From: CANHBY01 sp046342195
GTDB taxonomy: Bacteria > Pseudomonadota > Gammaproteobacteria > Burkholderiales > Burkholderiaceae_C
Length of the DNA: 22,602 nt
Reading direction: 5' to 3'
NCBI GenBank assembly: GCA_046342195.1
Contig: JBKDQE010000063.1
Coordinates: 1-22,602, forward strand
The notes under the pieces are model-generated. The model was given only the letters and a program-made list of their open reading frames with translations. It did not search any database and was not told the DNA's origin. The position numbers and the translations under genes were made by a program. Positions 1 through 8,963 of the stretch are shown here, piece after piece (the stretch's first letter is position 1; the number at the start of each line of letters is the position of its first letter).

Positions 1-1
1 C

Positions 2-163
2 CTGAATGTTTATCACCAGCAAACCCGCCCGCTGGTCGAGTACTATGCCCGCTGGGCCGCTCAAGGCGGCAGCGGGGCCCCCATATACCGCAAAATCAAC
101 GGCTCGGGCAGCGTCTCAGACATCACTACCCGGGCCTTGGCAGCCCTGAGCCGAGGGGCTTAA
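2..163 (+). CDS. adk: Adenylate kinase, C-terminal end (partial)
   Basis: The first 53 codons of the window are the tail of an open frame that enters from the left and stops at TAA 161-163. The peptide contains VYHQQTRPLVEYYARW followed by YRKINGSGSVSDIT. This matches the end of long-form bacterial adenylate kinases: a helix with the conserved TxPLxxYY pattern, then the G-S-V closing strand. Adenylate kinase converts ATP and AMP to two ADP in the cytoplasm. The LID, P-loop and AMP-binding parts lie outside the window, so the assignment depends on this C-terminal signature only. The next gene starts about 55 bases downstream on the same strand. Confidence 0.8.
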   Translation: MNVYHQQTRPLVEYYARWAAQGGSGAPIYRKINGSGSVSDITTRALAALSRGA

Positions 164-218
164 GCATGGACATCGCGGCTCTCAGCTGTCCACCCTCATG
201 AATCAAACCATGCCCGGA

Positions 219-1070
219 ATGAAAGTTCGTTTCACAAAAATGCAAGGCGCTGGAAACGACTTCGTGGTTCTCGATGCCACGCAAGCCTTGATTCCCTTGA
301 CGCCATCACAATTACGACACTTGGGCGATCGTCGCTTTGGTGTGGGTGCTGATCAAATTTTGCTGGTTGAGCGCAGTCAACAACCAGGAGTTGATTTTCG
401 CTATCGCATTTTCAACAACACTGGAGACGAAGTTGAACATTGCGGCAATGGTGCCCGATGCTTCGCGCGTTATGTGCATGACAAGGGCTTATCTCAAAAA
501 ACCATCCTTCATGTTGAAACCGTCAACAATCATTTGCTCCTGACCCTGCAAAAAGATGGCCGGGTGACGGTGAATATGGGATCACCGGTTTTTGATTTAC
601 TGCAAATTCCTTTTGACTCACAAGGCCTGTCACCGCGCAGGCAGGCTGATTGCGATCTTTGGCCGATGGATCTGGGCTCAGAGCGTGCGGAGGTGGCGGT
701 ATTGTCGATGGGAAACCCCCATGCGGTCTTGCAGGTCTTCAGTGTAGACACTGCGCCGGTATTAACCTGGGGCCCCCACATTGAATCTCATTGGCGGTTT
801 CCCCGCAAGGTCAATGTCGGCTTCATGCAAATCATTGACCGCACACGGGTGCGTCTGCGAGTTTTCGAGCGGGGTGCCGGGGAAACCCTGGCCTGCGGCA
901 CCGGTGCCTGTGCCGCCGTGGTTGCGGGCATCATGCAGGGCTTGCTGGATGAGCAAGTCGACGTACAGGCCCTGGGCGGCCTGCTGACCATTTCCTGGGC
1001 AGGACACGCCTCACCAGTTTTGATGACCGGGCCCGCCGAAACGGTTTTTGAAGGAGAAATCGAACTGTGA
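219..1070 (+). CDS. dapF: Diaminopimelate epimerase
   Basis: DapF interconverts LL- and meso-2,6-diaminopimelate in the cytoplasm, the penultimate step of lysine synthesis and the source of meso-DAP for peptidoglycan. The protein opens with KMQGAGNDFVV, the family N-terminal motif. It carries the two catalytic cysteine motifs, EHCGNGARC (Cys75) and GETLACGTGAC (Cys226), one in each of the pseudo-symmetric halves. ATG 219 is preferred because MKVRFTKMQGAGNDF matches the usual family start and gives 283 residues. The frame is open back to ATG 198, which would add seven residues and has no better ribosome site. The gene leads directly into a DUF484 gene and xerC, the same order as around dapF and xerC in many proteobacteria. 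No key residue is missing. Confidence 0.96.
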   Translation: MKVRFTKMQGAGNDFVVLDATQALIPLTPSQLRHLGDRRFGVGADQILLVERSQQPGVDFRYRIFNNTGDEVEHCGNGARCFARYVHDKGLSQKTILHVETVNNHLLLTLQKDGRVTVNMGSPVFDLLQIPFDSQGLSPRRQADCDLWPMDLGSERAEVAVLSMGNPHAVLQVFSVDTAPVLTWGPHIESHWRFPRKVNVGFMQIIDRTRVRLRVFERGAGETLACGTGACAAVVAGIMQGLLDEQVDVQALGGLLTISWAGHASPVLMTGPAETVFEGEIEL

Positions 1071-1768
1071 TCACGACGAATCCCCACGTCAGCAGTATCC
1101 AGGGCCTCACCGAGACCGACATCGCCAACTATCTGGCCCACCACCCCGTATTTTTTGAACGTCACACAGACCTGCTGCTCAGCCTTCGCTTGACAAGCCC
1201 ACACGGCCAACGGGCCGTGTCTTTGCAAGAGCGGCAGCTTGAAATACTGCGAGATAAAATCAAGGGCCTGGAGCAACAAATCATCGACATGATCCGGCAT
1301 GGCCAAGAAAACATGGGCCTCGCCCAGAAGCTTCACCGCTGGACGCGCGGCCTCATGCTGACCAGTGATCTGCTCGAACTCCCCTACATGCTGACCCAGG
1401 AATTGATTCATGAATTTTTAATTCCCGAAGCGGCACTGCGCATATGGGAGGTCGACGAACCCTTCATGGACGAACCTTTCTCTCAAGAAGTCAGCGCGGA
1501 TGTGCGGAGTTTCGCTTCCAGCCTGATTGTTCCTTATTGCGGCCTGAATTCCGGGTTTGAGGCGGCTTTGTGGTTCGAAGAGCCTGGGCGCGTGGCTTCT
1601 GTGGCTTTTATTCCTCTCCGTCATGACGGCAGCCCTGTGGCGTTTGGCATGTTGGCCCTGGGGTCGCCCGACCCCACCCGGTTCACCTCTGAAATGAGCA
1701 CTGAGTTTCTGGTGCGTGTGGGTGAACTATCAAGCGCTGCGCTGTCGCGCTTGCTCCCCGAGGACTGA
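1067..1768 (+). CDS. DUF484 family protein (GAF-like)
   Basis: This 233-residue protein matches DUF484, a family usually found between dapF and xerC. The N-terminal region has the typical pattern of this family: LTETDIANYLAHHPVFFERH, then a helical stretch (residues about 50-85) that probably forms a coiled coil. The rest (about 100-225) looks like a GAF-type alpha/beta domain, including FGMLALGSPDPTRF near the end. The start is GTG 1067, whose last bases overlap the TGA of dapF (GTGA). A clear AAGGAG lies at 1051-1056, so translation is probably coupled to dapF. The biochemical role is not established. Its position suggests a link to the XerC recombinase or to cell-wall precursor supply, but that is inference. 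Confidence 0.88.
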   Translation: MITTNPHVSSIQGLTETDIANYLAHHPVFFERHTDLLLSLRLTSPHGQRAVSLQERQLEILRDKIKGLEQQIIDMIRHGQENMGLAQKLHRWTRGLMLTSDLLELPYMLTQELIHEFLIPEAALRIWEVDEPFMDEPFSQEVSADVRSFASSLIVPYCGLNSGFEAALWFEEPGRVASVAFIPLRHDGSPVAFGMLALGSPDPTRFTSEMSTEFLVRVGELSSAALSRLLPED

Positions 1769-1773
1769 ACGCC

Positions 1774-2766
1774 TTGGTCACCCAACATTCACGTGTTGCA
1801 AGCCCTGCGTCAAAGAGCCTTGAGCTTGACCCCGATATCATTCGCTATTTGCGTTTCCTGGGTGCTGAGCGCCGTTTGGCGGTTCGCACTCTTGAAATGT
1901 ATGAGGAAGCGTTTCGGCGCCTGATGGCGTTTCTTTCCTCTGCGGCAAATAACATCGAGGTAAGAACGGTTCAGCCCCATCATGTACGGCAATGGGTGGG
2001 TCACATGCACTTGACAGGCTTGAGTTCGCGCAGCATTGCCATGGTGCTGTCTGCGTGGCGCGGCCTGTACCGCTGGCTCGGAATTGATGGTCTGGTATCA
2101 CTCAACCCTGTGGCTGGAATTCGTGCCCCCAAAGGCGCTAAGCCCCTTCCCAAAGCTTTATCAGTGGAACAAGCTGTTGCCTTGGCGGCCTTCGAGCCAT
2201 CGGCAGCCCCCTGCTCAGCTCAGGCTGTTTTAACCATTCGCGATCATTGCATGGTTGAAATGCTCTATGGCTGCGGTTTGCGTATTGGCGAACTCGTTGG
2301 CCTGGATGTTCAAGCAGGTCGCTCTGCCCTGGCTTGGGTGGACCTCACCGATGCTTCAGTTCATGTGCTGGGCAAGGGCGACAAGCGGCGCTCTGTACCG
2401 GTGGGTTCGGCGGCTTTATGCGCTTTGAACCGCTGGTTGACGGTGCGCCAACAATTGTTGTCTGCAATTCATGAGCGTGCTTTGTTTATCAGCCATCGGG
2501 GAACCCGATTGACACCTCACCAGGTTCGCGGTCGCCTCAAGCGCCTGGCCTTGCAAGCAGGTGTCCCCACCCATGTGCACCCTCACATGTTGAGACACTC
2601 CTTCGCCAGCCATTTACTGCAATCCAGCGGTGATTTGCGGGCGGTTCAGGAACTTTTAGGGCATGCCCATATTTCAACCACCCAGATCTACACCAAACTT
2701 GATTTTGGGCACCTCAGCAAGGTCTACGATGCGGCGCATCCTCGGGCCAAAAAACGCCCCACATAA
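1774..2766 (+). CDS. xerC: Tyrosine site-specific recombinase XerC
   Basis: XerC works with XerD at dif sites to resolve chromosome dimers at division. The protein has 330 residues. An N-terminal SAM-like core-binding domain (about 20-115) is followed by the catalytic domain, in which all six active-site residues are visible: Arg170 in CGLRIGEL, Lys201 in LGKGDKRR, His271 and Arg274 in HPHMLRHSFASHLL, His297 in LLGHAH, and the nucleophile Tyr306 in STTQIYT. The likely start is TTG 1774, five bases after the DUF484 stop, with GAGGA at 1760-1764 upstream. A phage integrase was considered. The placement behind dapF and DUF484 and the XerC-like HISTTQIYTKLDF tail favour the housekeeping recombinase. 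The paired XerD is not in the window. Confidence 0.94.
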   Translation: MVTQHSRVASPASKSLELDPDIIRYLRFLGAERRLAVRTLEMYEEAFRRLMAFLSSAANNIEVRTVQPHHVRQWVGHMHLTGLSSRSIAMVLSAWRGLYRWLGIDGLVSLNPVAGIRAPKGAKPLPKALSVEQAVALAAFEPSAAPCSAQAVLTIRDHCMVEMLYGCGLRIGELVGLDVQAGRSALAWVDLTDASVHVLGKGDKRRSVPVGSAALCALNRWLTVRQQLLSAIHERALFISHRGTRLTPHQVRGRLKRLALQAGVPTHVHPHMLRHSFASHLLQSSGDLRAVQELLGHAHISTTQIYTKLDFGHLSKVYDAAHPRAKKRPT

Positions 2767-2826
2767 ACCGCCTTTCTGATCTGCCGTAGGCTCTGCAGTT
2801 TAGGCTCAGGTTTTTGGAGATTCATC

Positions 2827-3996
2827 GTGTTTCGTTCCTGGATTTTTCGTTTGCGTTGGCTCCTGATGGGGGCTCTTTTGGGCCTGGCGGCTTGGCTTAT
2901 TTGGCTAACAGCCCCGGTGCGTGGGCCCGCTTCTGACCTCGCGCAGGCCCCTCAACCCGCCAAGGCTCAACTTGGTGGGTCGTTGGCAGCTGTCACAACC
3001 ACTCAGGCCCTCAGATCTGATTTTCCCTTGATTTTTGAAACGAATGCCCATGTGGCCGCCTTGAAGACCGTTGATTTACGGGCCCAAACCACCAATACAG
3101 TCCAAACCGTTCATGTCAAGGAGGGTGATTTTGTTCGGAGGGGCCAGCTTCTATTCACGCTGGACGATCGGGCTGATCGGGCCTATGTGGACAAAGCCCG
3201 GGCACAATTGGTAAAAGACCAAGCCAGTTCAGCCGACGCACAACGACAAGTCCAGCGAAGCCGGGAACTGCTCGCCCAAGGGTTTTTGTCACGCAGCGCG
3301 GTTGATACCGCTTTGGCACAAGCCGAGGCTTTGAATGCCGCTGTTTTGGCTGATAAGGCCGCCTTGCGCGCCGCTGAGGTCAACTTGACCTACAACACGC
3401 TGCGGTCGCCGATGGATGGACGTATTGGCGCCATCACTGCACAAGCTGGCTCCCTGGTCTTGGCCAATGCCAGTGCCGCCCCGATGCTCACCATCACCCA
3501 GATGAACCCGGTGACAGTCAACTTCACTTTGCCCGAAGCTCTGTTGCCGTCTGTGCAAAAACGCAAAGCCAAAGGCCCGGTCACCGTGGAGGTTTTTGCT
3601 GCCGGAGCCAAGGCCAGCGTCTCAGGGGTTTTGAGCTTCATGGACAGTACGGTTGACATGACCGTGGGGGGTGTACAAAGCAAAGCTCAGTTGAAGAACC
3701 CTGACTGGTTGCTGTGGCCTGGGCAGTCAGCCATGGTGCGGGTCATGGTTGATGTGCTGAAAGATGCAGTGCAAATACCGCTGGCCAGCGTTATCAATAG
3801 CCCAAGCGGGCCTGTGGTTTATGTGCTTGATGCAAACAGTTTGGCCCAATCGCGTCAGGTTCAGATCCTCGCCCAATCCGGAACCATGGCGGCAGTGAGT
3901 GGGCTGCAAGGGGGAGAATGGGTGGTGCTCGAGGGCAAGCAGAATGTGCGCCCCGGAAGTGCAGTGCGCGACAGTTCAGCCAAGCCGAAACCCTGA
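2827..3996 (+). CDS. RND efflux periplasmic adaptor (membrane fusion protein)
   Basis: This 389-residue protein is the adaptor that links an inner-membrane RND pump to an outer-membrane channel. An N-terminal hydrophobic anchor (about residues 10-30, RWLLMGALLGLAAWLIW) is followed by a periplasmic body. The first half-lipoyl motif is near VHVKEGDFVRRGQLLFTLDD, then comes a helical hairpin with many Ala, Gln and Arg, and the second half-lipoyl motif is near YNTLRSPMDGRIG. Beta-barrel and membrane-proximal domains complete it (VQIPLASVI, VVLEGKQNVRPGSAV). No lipobox cysteine is seen, so it is probably anchored by the helix. The start is GTG 2827, with GGAGA at 2816-2820. It lies 11 bases before the pump gene, so the two are very probably one operon. 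Confidence 0.93.
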   Translation: MFRSWIFRLRWLLMGALLGLAAWLIWLTAPVRGPASDLAQAPQPAKAQLGGSLAAVTTTQALRSDFPLIFETNAHVAALKTVDLRAQTTNTVQTVHVKEGDFVRRGQLLFTLDDRADRAYVDKARAQLVKDQASSADAQRQVQRSRELLAQGFLSRSAVDTALAQAEALNAAVLADKAALRAAEVNLTYNTLRSPMDGRIGAITAQAGSLVLANASAAPMLTITQMNPVTVNFTLPEALLPSVQKRKAKGPVTVEVFAAGAKASVSGVLSFMDSTVDMTVGGVQSKAQLKNPDWLLWPGQSAMVRVMVDVLKDAVQIPLASVINSPSGPVVYVLDANSLAQSRQVQILAQSGTMAAVSGLQGGEWVVLEGKQNVRPGSAVRDSSAKPKP

Positions 3997-4007
3997 AGGT
4001 TGCCACA

Positions 4008-7000
4008 ATGAACCTTTCTGAGATGTCGATTCGCCGGCCCGTTATGGTGGTGCTGCTTTCGCTGGCCATATTTTTGAGCGGCTTGCTGGCTTATTTTTAT
4101 ATGCCGGTGGCCGCTTTGCCGAGCTTCAATACCCCAGTCATCAATGTCACGGCGGCCCTGCCGGGAGCCTCCCCGGACACCATGGCTTCGTCTGTGGCCC
4201 TGCCACTGGAAAAGCAATTTTCAACCATTGACGGCATCAAACTGATCAGTTCAGTCAGCACGCTCGGCAACACATCCATCACGCTTGAATTTTCACCGGC
4301 TCGACAGGTGGATGCGGCGGCAGTTGATGTACAAGCCGCCCTGCTGCGGGCCCAAAGGTCCTTGCCTTCGGCCATGACTCAGCTTCCGTCTTATCGCAAG
4401 GTCAACCCGGCCGATGCCCCGATTCTGTTCATGGCCATGAATTCGCCGTCCATGTCGATGTCCGACCTGAATGAGTACGCAGAAAATCTGGTGGGGCCGG
4501 CCTTATCAACCATCACCGGAGTTGCTCAAGTCAATGTGTTTGGGCAAAAGCGTTTTGCCGTACGGGTGCGTGCCCACCTCGATGCCCTGAATGCCAGAAA
4601 TATCAGCCTCGACGAATTAAGCACCGCCCTGCGTGCCGCCAACGATAACTCACCGATCGGCACCATCGATGGCCCCGCTCAAACTCTGACCTTGCAGGCC
4701 AATGAATCGATACGTAATGCCCAGGAATGGCAGGACGTGGTGGTGGCAACCCAGGCCGGGCAACCCGTGCGCCTCAAAGAGGTGGCCACCGTGATCGACA
4801 GCTTCGAGACTCTACGAACTTCAGCAAGCTACAACGGTCAGGCCTCCGTGATTTTGGCAGTACAGCGCCAGCCCAATGCCAATACTGTTGAAGTGGTGGA
4901 CAGCATTCAGGCCATGCTGCCCCAAATTCGGGCTCAGTTGCCGGCATCCATCCACATCATTCCGGTGAACGACCGATCCCTGTCGATTCGTGAGTCACTG
5001 CATGATGTCAAGCTGACTTTGGGCCTCACGGTGGCCTTGGTGGTGGCGGTGATTTTTTTATTCCTTCAACGCGCCGCGGCAACCCTCATCCCGGCCATCA
5101 CGATCCCGATTTCGCTGATAGGGTCTTTGGGCTTGCTGTATGCGCTGGGCTATACCCTGAACAATGTGTCGCTGCTGGGAATGACCCTGGCCGTCGGCTT
5201 GGTGGTCGATGATGCCATTGTGGTTCTGGAAAACATTGTGCGCCACATCGAAGCCGGCATGAACCCGCTCAGGGCCTCGCTCAAAGGGGCTCGTGAGATG
5301 GGGTTTACGATCGTGTCCATTTCATTGTCCCTGGTTGCTATTTTTATTCCTATTTTTCTGATGCCTGGCACCATTGGGCTGTTGTTTCAGGAATTTGCGG
5401 TGGTGGTGAGCTTGTCAATTTTGGTTTCCGCCGTACTGTCCTTGACCCTGGTTCCCATGCTGGCCAGCCAACTGCTTGGCAGGCACACCCCGAACCCCCG
5501 TGAATCATGGGCTACGGCATGGTTCGAATGGTGCTTTCGTTTCATGGCCCGTGTTTATGAAAAAACCCTTGACTGGGCACTGGCTCATCGCCCCTTGATG
5601 GCCTGCGTCGCCTTGGGCAGTTTCGGCGTGACCGCAGCACTCTTTCAAGACATTCCAAAAGGCTTTTTCCCTGAAGAAGATGTCGGGCAAATTCAGGTCA
5701 CTACGGAGGCCAGCGAAGATGTGTCTTATGCCAAAATGCTGGAACTGCAAGATCGCATGGCCGACGCGCTTCGCCAGGATCCCGCCGTGAAAGACCTCAC
5801 TTCCTTCACCGGTGGCAGTGGTGGGGCATCTCATAACGGTCGCATCTTCATCGTGCTCAAGCCCAAGGCCGAGCGTGACTCTATGCCCAAAGTCCTTGAT
5901 CGTTTGCGCAAGCGGGCACGCGAGGTGCCCGGGATGCTTGTTTTTTTGCGGCCTGTCCAAAACCTGCAACTGGGAGGACGGCAAAGCAAGGCCCGTTATC
6001 AGTACACCTTGCAAGGCATCCATGCTGAGGCACTCAGCGAATGGGCGGCCAAAATTCAAGAAGCCTTGCGAGCCGACCCCTTGTTTCGCGACGTCACCAG
6101 TGACAGTCAAAATAAAGGCTTGCAGGCTCAGATCCAAATCGATGCCTCCCGGGCTGCTGTACTCGGCATCACCATGCAAGAGGTTCGAAACGCGCTTTAT
6201 TCTGCCTTTGGTGATCGTCAGGTTTCCACCATCTATACGCCCTCGAACAGCTACCAGGTGATTTTGGAAGCCGATGAAACCTACCGCCAAGTGACCGATG
6301 CCCTCCCCCGGCTTTCGCTACGCAGCAAAACGGGCAACCTGGTGCCCCTGTCCAGTTTTGCCAAAGTAGAACAATCCGTTGGCCCGACAACGGTGAATCA
6401 TCAAGGGCAATTGCCCGCCATTACCTTGTCATTCAACTTGGCACCTGATGTTCCTTTGGGGGTTGCAACCACCAAAATCGATCAAACCGTTCAAGCCATG
6501 CAACTGCCCCCCAGCATCCTGACCCGCTATGGCGGCGATGCTGCGGTGTTCCAAGAGGCCCAAGGCGGACAACTGATCTTGTTGATGGCAGCCTTGCTGG
6601 TCATTTATGTGCTGCTGGGGGTTTTATACGAAAGCTTCATTCACCCTCTTACGATCTTGGTGGGTTTACCTTCCGCCGCCATCGGCGCGCTGATCACACT
6701 CAAAATATTTGGCCTGGATCTCACCTTGATTGCCACCATCGGCATTTTGATGTTGATCGGTATCGTGAAAAAAAACGCCATCATGATGATCGATTTTGCC
6801 TTGCATGCTCAACGTCAGGAGGGCATGACACCGGCGCAAGCCATTCGGGAAGCCTGCCTCCAACGCTTCCGGCCCATCATGATGACCACCATGGCCGCAG
6901 CCATGGGTACTCTGCCCATCGCCGCGGCCTGGGGGGCTGGAGCCGAATTGCGTCAACCCTTGGGCTTGGTGGTTGTCGGGGGGCTGATTTTTTCACAAGT

Positions 7001-7103
7001 CATCACCCTCTACATCACACCCGTGATTTACCTTTATCTCAACCCTTGGGCAGGTTCCGGCCCTCGCACCCTGCCTGATGATCTCGTGAATGAGTTTCGA
7101 TGA
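4008..7103 (+). CDS. RND multidrug efflux pump, inner-membrane permease (HAE-1 type)
   Basis: This is the proton-driven inner-membrane transporter of a tripartite efflux system, 1031 residues long, the normal length for the family. It begins MNLSEMSIRRPVMVVLL, the usual RND start with the first membrane helix. It contains two duplicated halves with large periplasmic loops. The proton-relay residues are present: Asp401-Asp402 in GLVVDDAIVVLEN (helix 4) and Lys921 in GIVKKNAIMMIDFA (helix 10). ATG 4008 has GAAGGT at 3995-4000. The frame is open back to 3918, but that part overlaps the adaptor gene and is not family-like. The sequence resembles MdtB/MdtC and MuxB/MuxC. The substrate cannot be read from sequence. 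No outer-membrane factor gene is adjacent, so a channel encoded elsewhere is probably shared. Confidence 0.95.
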   Translation: MNLSEMSIRRPVMVVLLSLAIFLSGLLAYFYMPVAALPSFNTPVINVTAALPGASPDTMASSVALPLEKQFSTIDGIKLISSVSTLGNTSITLEFSPARQVDAAAVDVQAALLRAQRSLPSAMTQLPSYRKVNPADAPILFMAMNSPSMSMSDLNEYAENLVGPALSTITGVAQVNVFGQKRFAVRVRAHLDALNARNISLDELSTALRAANDNSPIGTIDGPAQTLTLQANESIRNAQEWQDVVVATQAGQPVRLKEVATVIDSFETLRTSASYNGQASVILAVQRQPNANTVEVVDSIQAMLPQIRAQLPASIHIIPVNDRSLSIRESLHDVKLTLGLTVALVVAVIFLFLQRAAATLIPAITIPISLIGSLGLLYALGYTLNNVSLLGMTLAVGLVVDDAIVVLENIVRHIEAGMNPLRASLKGAREMGFTIVSISLSLVAIFIPIFLMPGTIGLLFQEFAVVVSLSILVSAVLSLTLVPMLASQLLGRHTPNPRESWATAWFEWCFRFMARVYEKTLDWALAHRPLMACVALGSFGVTAALFQDIPKGFFPEEDVGQIQVTTEASEDVSYAKMLELQDRMADALRQDPAVKDLTSFTGGSGGASHNGRIFIVLKPKAERDSMPKVLDRLRKRAREVPGMLVFLRPVQNLQLGGRQSKARYQYTLQGIHAEALSEWAAKIQEALRADPLFRDVTSDSQNKGLQAQIQIDASRAAVLGITMQEVRNALYSAFGDRQVSTIYTPSNSYQVILEADETYRQVTDALPRLSLRSKTGNLVPLSSFAKVEQSVGPTTVNHQGQLPAITLSFNLAPDVPLGVATTKIDQTVQAMQLPPSILTRYGGDAAVFQEAQGGQLILLMAALLVIYVLLGVLYESFIHPLTILVGLPSAAIGALITLKIFGLDLTLIATIGILMLIGIVKKNAIMMIDFALHAQRQEGMTPAQAIREACLQRFRPIMMTTMAAAMGTLPIAAAWGAGAELRQPLGLVVVGGLIFSQVITLYITPVIYLYLNPWAGSGPRTLPDDLVNEFR

Positions 7104-7250
7104 AGGATAATCTTCTCAATTTCGACATTGACGATACATCAGTGTGAAATCGCAGACGTTCCAGGCCCTTGGTTGGCAAAATTCTTGCTGAGGTACTCTG
7201 ACAGCTGGCCGGCCTTGGTTTGCGTCAGTCCTGTTTTAGAAAGCATTTTC
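7104..7250. other. Intergenic region between efflux pump gene and trpS
   Basis: This 147-base gap should carry the trpS promoter. No convincing -35/-10 pair or intrinsic terminator was found. The trpS frame is open upstream through most of it, to 7128, but the added residues are not like TrpS. AGAAAG at 7238-7243 is a weak ribosome site for ATG 7251. Confidence 0.5.
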
Positions 7251-8471
7251 ATGAGCCACCCGATTATTTCTTCACCTTGCCACCGTGTTCTTTCTGGCAT
7301 GCGTCCCACAGGAGCCCTGCATTTGGGGCACTACCATGGCGCCCTCAAGAATTGGGTGCGCTTGCAAGCTGAGCATGACTGCTTTTATTTTGTGGCCGAC
7401 TGGCATGCCCTGACTACTCACTATGAAAACCGTGAGGTGATTGAACGCAATGTCTATGACATGGTTGTTGATTGGCTCGCCGCCGGGGTTGACCCTGAAA
7501 AATCCACTATTTTTATTCAAAGCCGCCTCCCGGAACATGCCGAATTGTTCACCCTGTTGGCCATGGGAACACCTTTATCGTGGCTGGAGCGCATGCCCAC
7601 TTACAAAGATCAGATGGAAAAGCTCAAAGACAAAGACTTGGCCACCTATGGTTTTTTGGGCTACCCGTTGCTGCAAGCGGCCGATATTTTGATTTACAAA
7701 GCAGGCTTGGTGCCCGTCGGCGAAGATCAAGCCCCGCATGTGGAGATCACTCGCGAGGTGGCGCGGCGGTTCAATCACTTGTATGGCCGTGAACCAAATT
7801 TTGAATTTCTTGCGCAAGGTGTTCTCAAGAAATTCACCAAAACTGATGCCAAAGCCTTTGAAATGGCGCGCAAATCGTTTCAAGAAACGGGAGACAGCAC
7901 AAGCCTGGAGCAGGCCGAGGGCTTGATTGCCGGAAGTGCGTCTTTGAGTTCAGCCGACCGTGATCGGCTGGGCGGCTACCTGCGCGGAACAGGGCGTATT
8001 ATTCTCCAAGAGCCGCAGGCCCTGCTGACTGAGGTCAGCAAATTGCCGGGCCTCGATGGTGACAAAATGAGCAAAAGTTATGGCAACACCATCGCCATGC
8101 GCGAAGAGCCTGCCGAGGTTGAAAAGAAGATCAAGCGCATGCCCACAGACCCTCAGCGCGTGCGCCGCACTGACCCCGGAAACCCTCAACGTTGTCCGGT
8201 GTGGCAATTTCATCAGGTGTACAGTACAGCCGAAACTCAAACTTGGGCTCAAGAGGGCTGCACCACCGCTGGCATCGGATGCCTTGAGTGCAAGCAGCCC
8301 GTGATTGATTCCATTCAGCAGCAACAAGCCGTTTGGCGCGAACGGGCTGAGTCTTATTTGAGCAACCCGAAAAAAATTCACTGGTTGATGGAAGTTGGCA
8401 CAGAAAAAGCCAGAACCGTGGCCCGGGAAACCATGCGTGAAGTGCGCGAGGCCATGGGCTTGACGTACTAA
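7251..8471 (+). CDS. trpS: Tryptophanyl-tRNA synthetase
   Basis: TrpS charges tRNA-Trp with tryptophan using ATP. The 406-residue protein begins MSHPIISSPCHRVLSGMRPTG and has the class I signatures: HLGH (residues 24-27, the HIGH motif) and KMSKS (272-276) within GDKMSKSYGN. The binding-site stretch PLLQAADILIYKA and the sequence VGEDQAPHVEITREVARRFN are typical of TrpS. At about 400 residues it belongs to the longer form rather than the roughly 330-residue enterobacterial type. The extra sequence lies before KMSKS (about 190-255). ATG 7251 is chosen because homology begins there. An upstream in-frame ATG at 7128 would add 41 unrelated residues. It is probably a single-gene unit, or co-transcribed with the short gene 65 bases downstream. 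Confidence 0.96.
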   Translation: MSHPIISSPCHRVLSGMRPTGALHLGHYHGALKNWVRLQAEHDCFYFVADWHALTTHYENREVIERNVYDMVVDWLAAGVDPEKSTIFIQSRLPEHAELFTLLAMGTPLSWLERMPTYKDQMEKLKDKDLATYGFLGYPLLQAADILIYKAGLVPVGEDQAPHVEITREVARRFNHLYGREPNFEFLAQGVLKKFTKTDAKAFEMARKSFQETGDSTSLEQAEGLIAGSASLSSADRDRLGGYLRGTGRIILQEPQALLTEVSKLPGLDGDKMSKSYGNTIAMREEPAEVEKKIKRMPTDPQRVRRTDPGNPQRCPVWQFHQVYSTAETQTWAQEGCTTAGIGCLECKQPVIDSIQQQQAVWRERAESYLSNPKKIHWLMEVGTEKARTVARETMREVREAMGLTY

Positions 8472-8536
8472 GAAACCTCTGCACCGGACAGGCCCACCTT
8501 TCATTGATCAAAGCCCCTCCAAAGAAGCCCAATACC

Positions 8537-8956
8537 ATGGCCCAGATTCATATCACTGACCTTGAATCCGCGATCAATTGGTGGCGGGCTCGAAGCCCAT
8601 CTGAAGATGGCATTACCGCCTGCCAGGAAGTGCGGGCCTTGGCCACGGTTTACGCCCTGATGGTGTATCAGCATGAACACCTTTGGGACGAAAGCCAGTT
8701 TAGCCCCGCAGCGATGTCGGCTTGGCTGGATTGGTATGACAGCACCCCGGACACCCCCTGCATTGCTATTTGCTCAACCAGCCAGGGAGATGCTCTTTGC
8801 AAGGGCTGTGGACGCACCGAGAGCGAAGTGCAACATTGGCCCACGATGAGCCCCACTGAAAAGCGCCTCACTTGGCATCGCATCACGGCTCAGGGCTCGT
8901 CGTGGCGCTTTAATAAATACGCTGAGCGTGCCAGAGAACAAAACAACTGGCCTTAA
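8537..8956 (+). CDS. DUF3717 + DUF1289 protein
   Basis: This 139-residue protein joins two small domains. Residues 1-70 (MAQIHITDLESAINWWRARSP onward) match DUF3717, a helical family seen mostly in Burkholderiales. Residues 72-125 match DUF1289: PCIAICSTSQGD followed by CKGCGRTESEV, with Cys75, Cys79, Cys88 and Cys91 arranged as a likely metal-binding knuckle, then a W and the basic stretch typical of this family. The function is unknown. The four cysteines suggest zinc or iron-sulfur binding. ATG 8537 is preferred over the upstream in-frame start at 8504 because homology begins with MAQIHITDLE. This is the last gene of the conserved segment. IS-derived sequence begins 7 bases after its stop. 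Confidence 0.85.
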   Translation: MAQIHITDLESAINWWRARSPSEDGITACQEVRALATVYALMVYQHEHLWDESQFSPAAMSAWLDWYDSTPDTPCIAICSTSQGDALCKGCGRTESEVQHWPTMSPTEKRLTWHRITAQGSSWRFNKYAERAREQNNWP

Positions 8957-8963
8957 GTGAAAC

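Noticed and set aside
1774..2766. Tyrosine recombinase as a phage or island integrase.
   Set aside because: Its position after dapF and DUF484 and its XerC-like sequence point to the housekeeping recombinase. No attachment-site repeat was seen.
3918..4007. Upstream extension of the RND pump frame into the adaptor gene.
   Set aside because: The pump signature begins at ATG 4008 and the extension is only the adaptor gene read in another frame.
5505..6290. 261-codon - strand open frame inside the RND pump gene.
   Set aside because: It is antisense to well-conserved pump sequence and has no recognisable motif.
7128..7250. Upstream extension of the trpS frame adding 41 residues.
   Set aside because: The added residues are not TrpS-like. 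Homology starts at ATG 7251.
7139..7252. A 37-codon - strand frame in the gap before trpS with protein-like composition (SKTGLTQTKAGQLSEYLSKN).
   Set aside because: It has no convincing ribosome site, I know of no family for it, and it overlaps the trpS start. It is likely chance.
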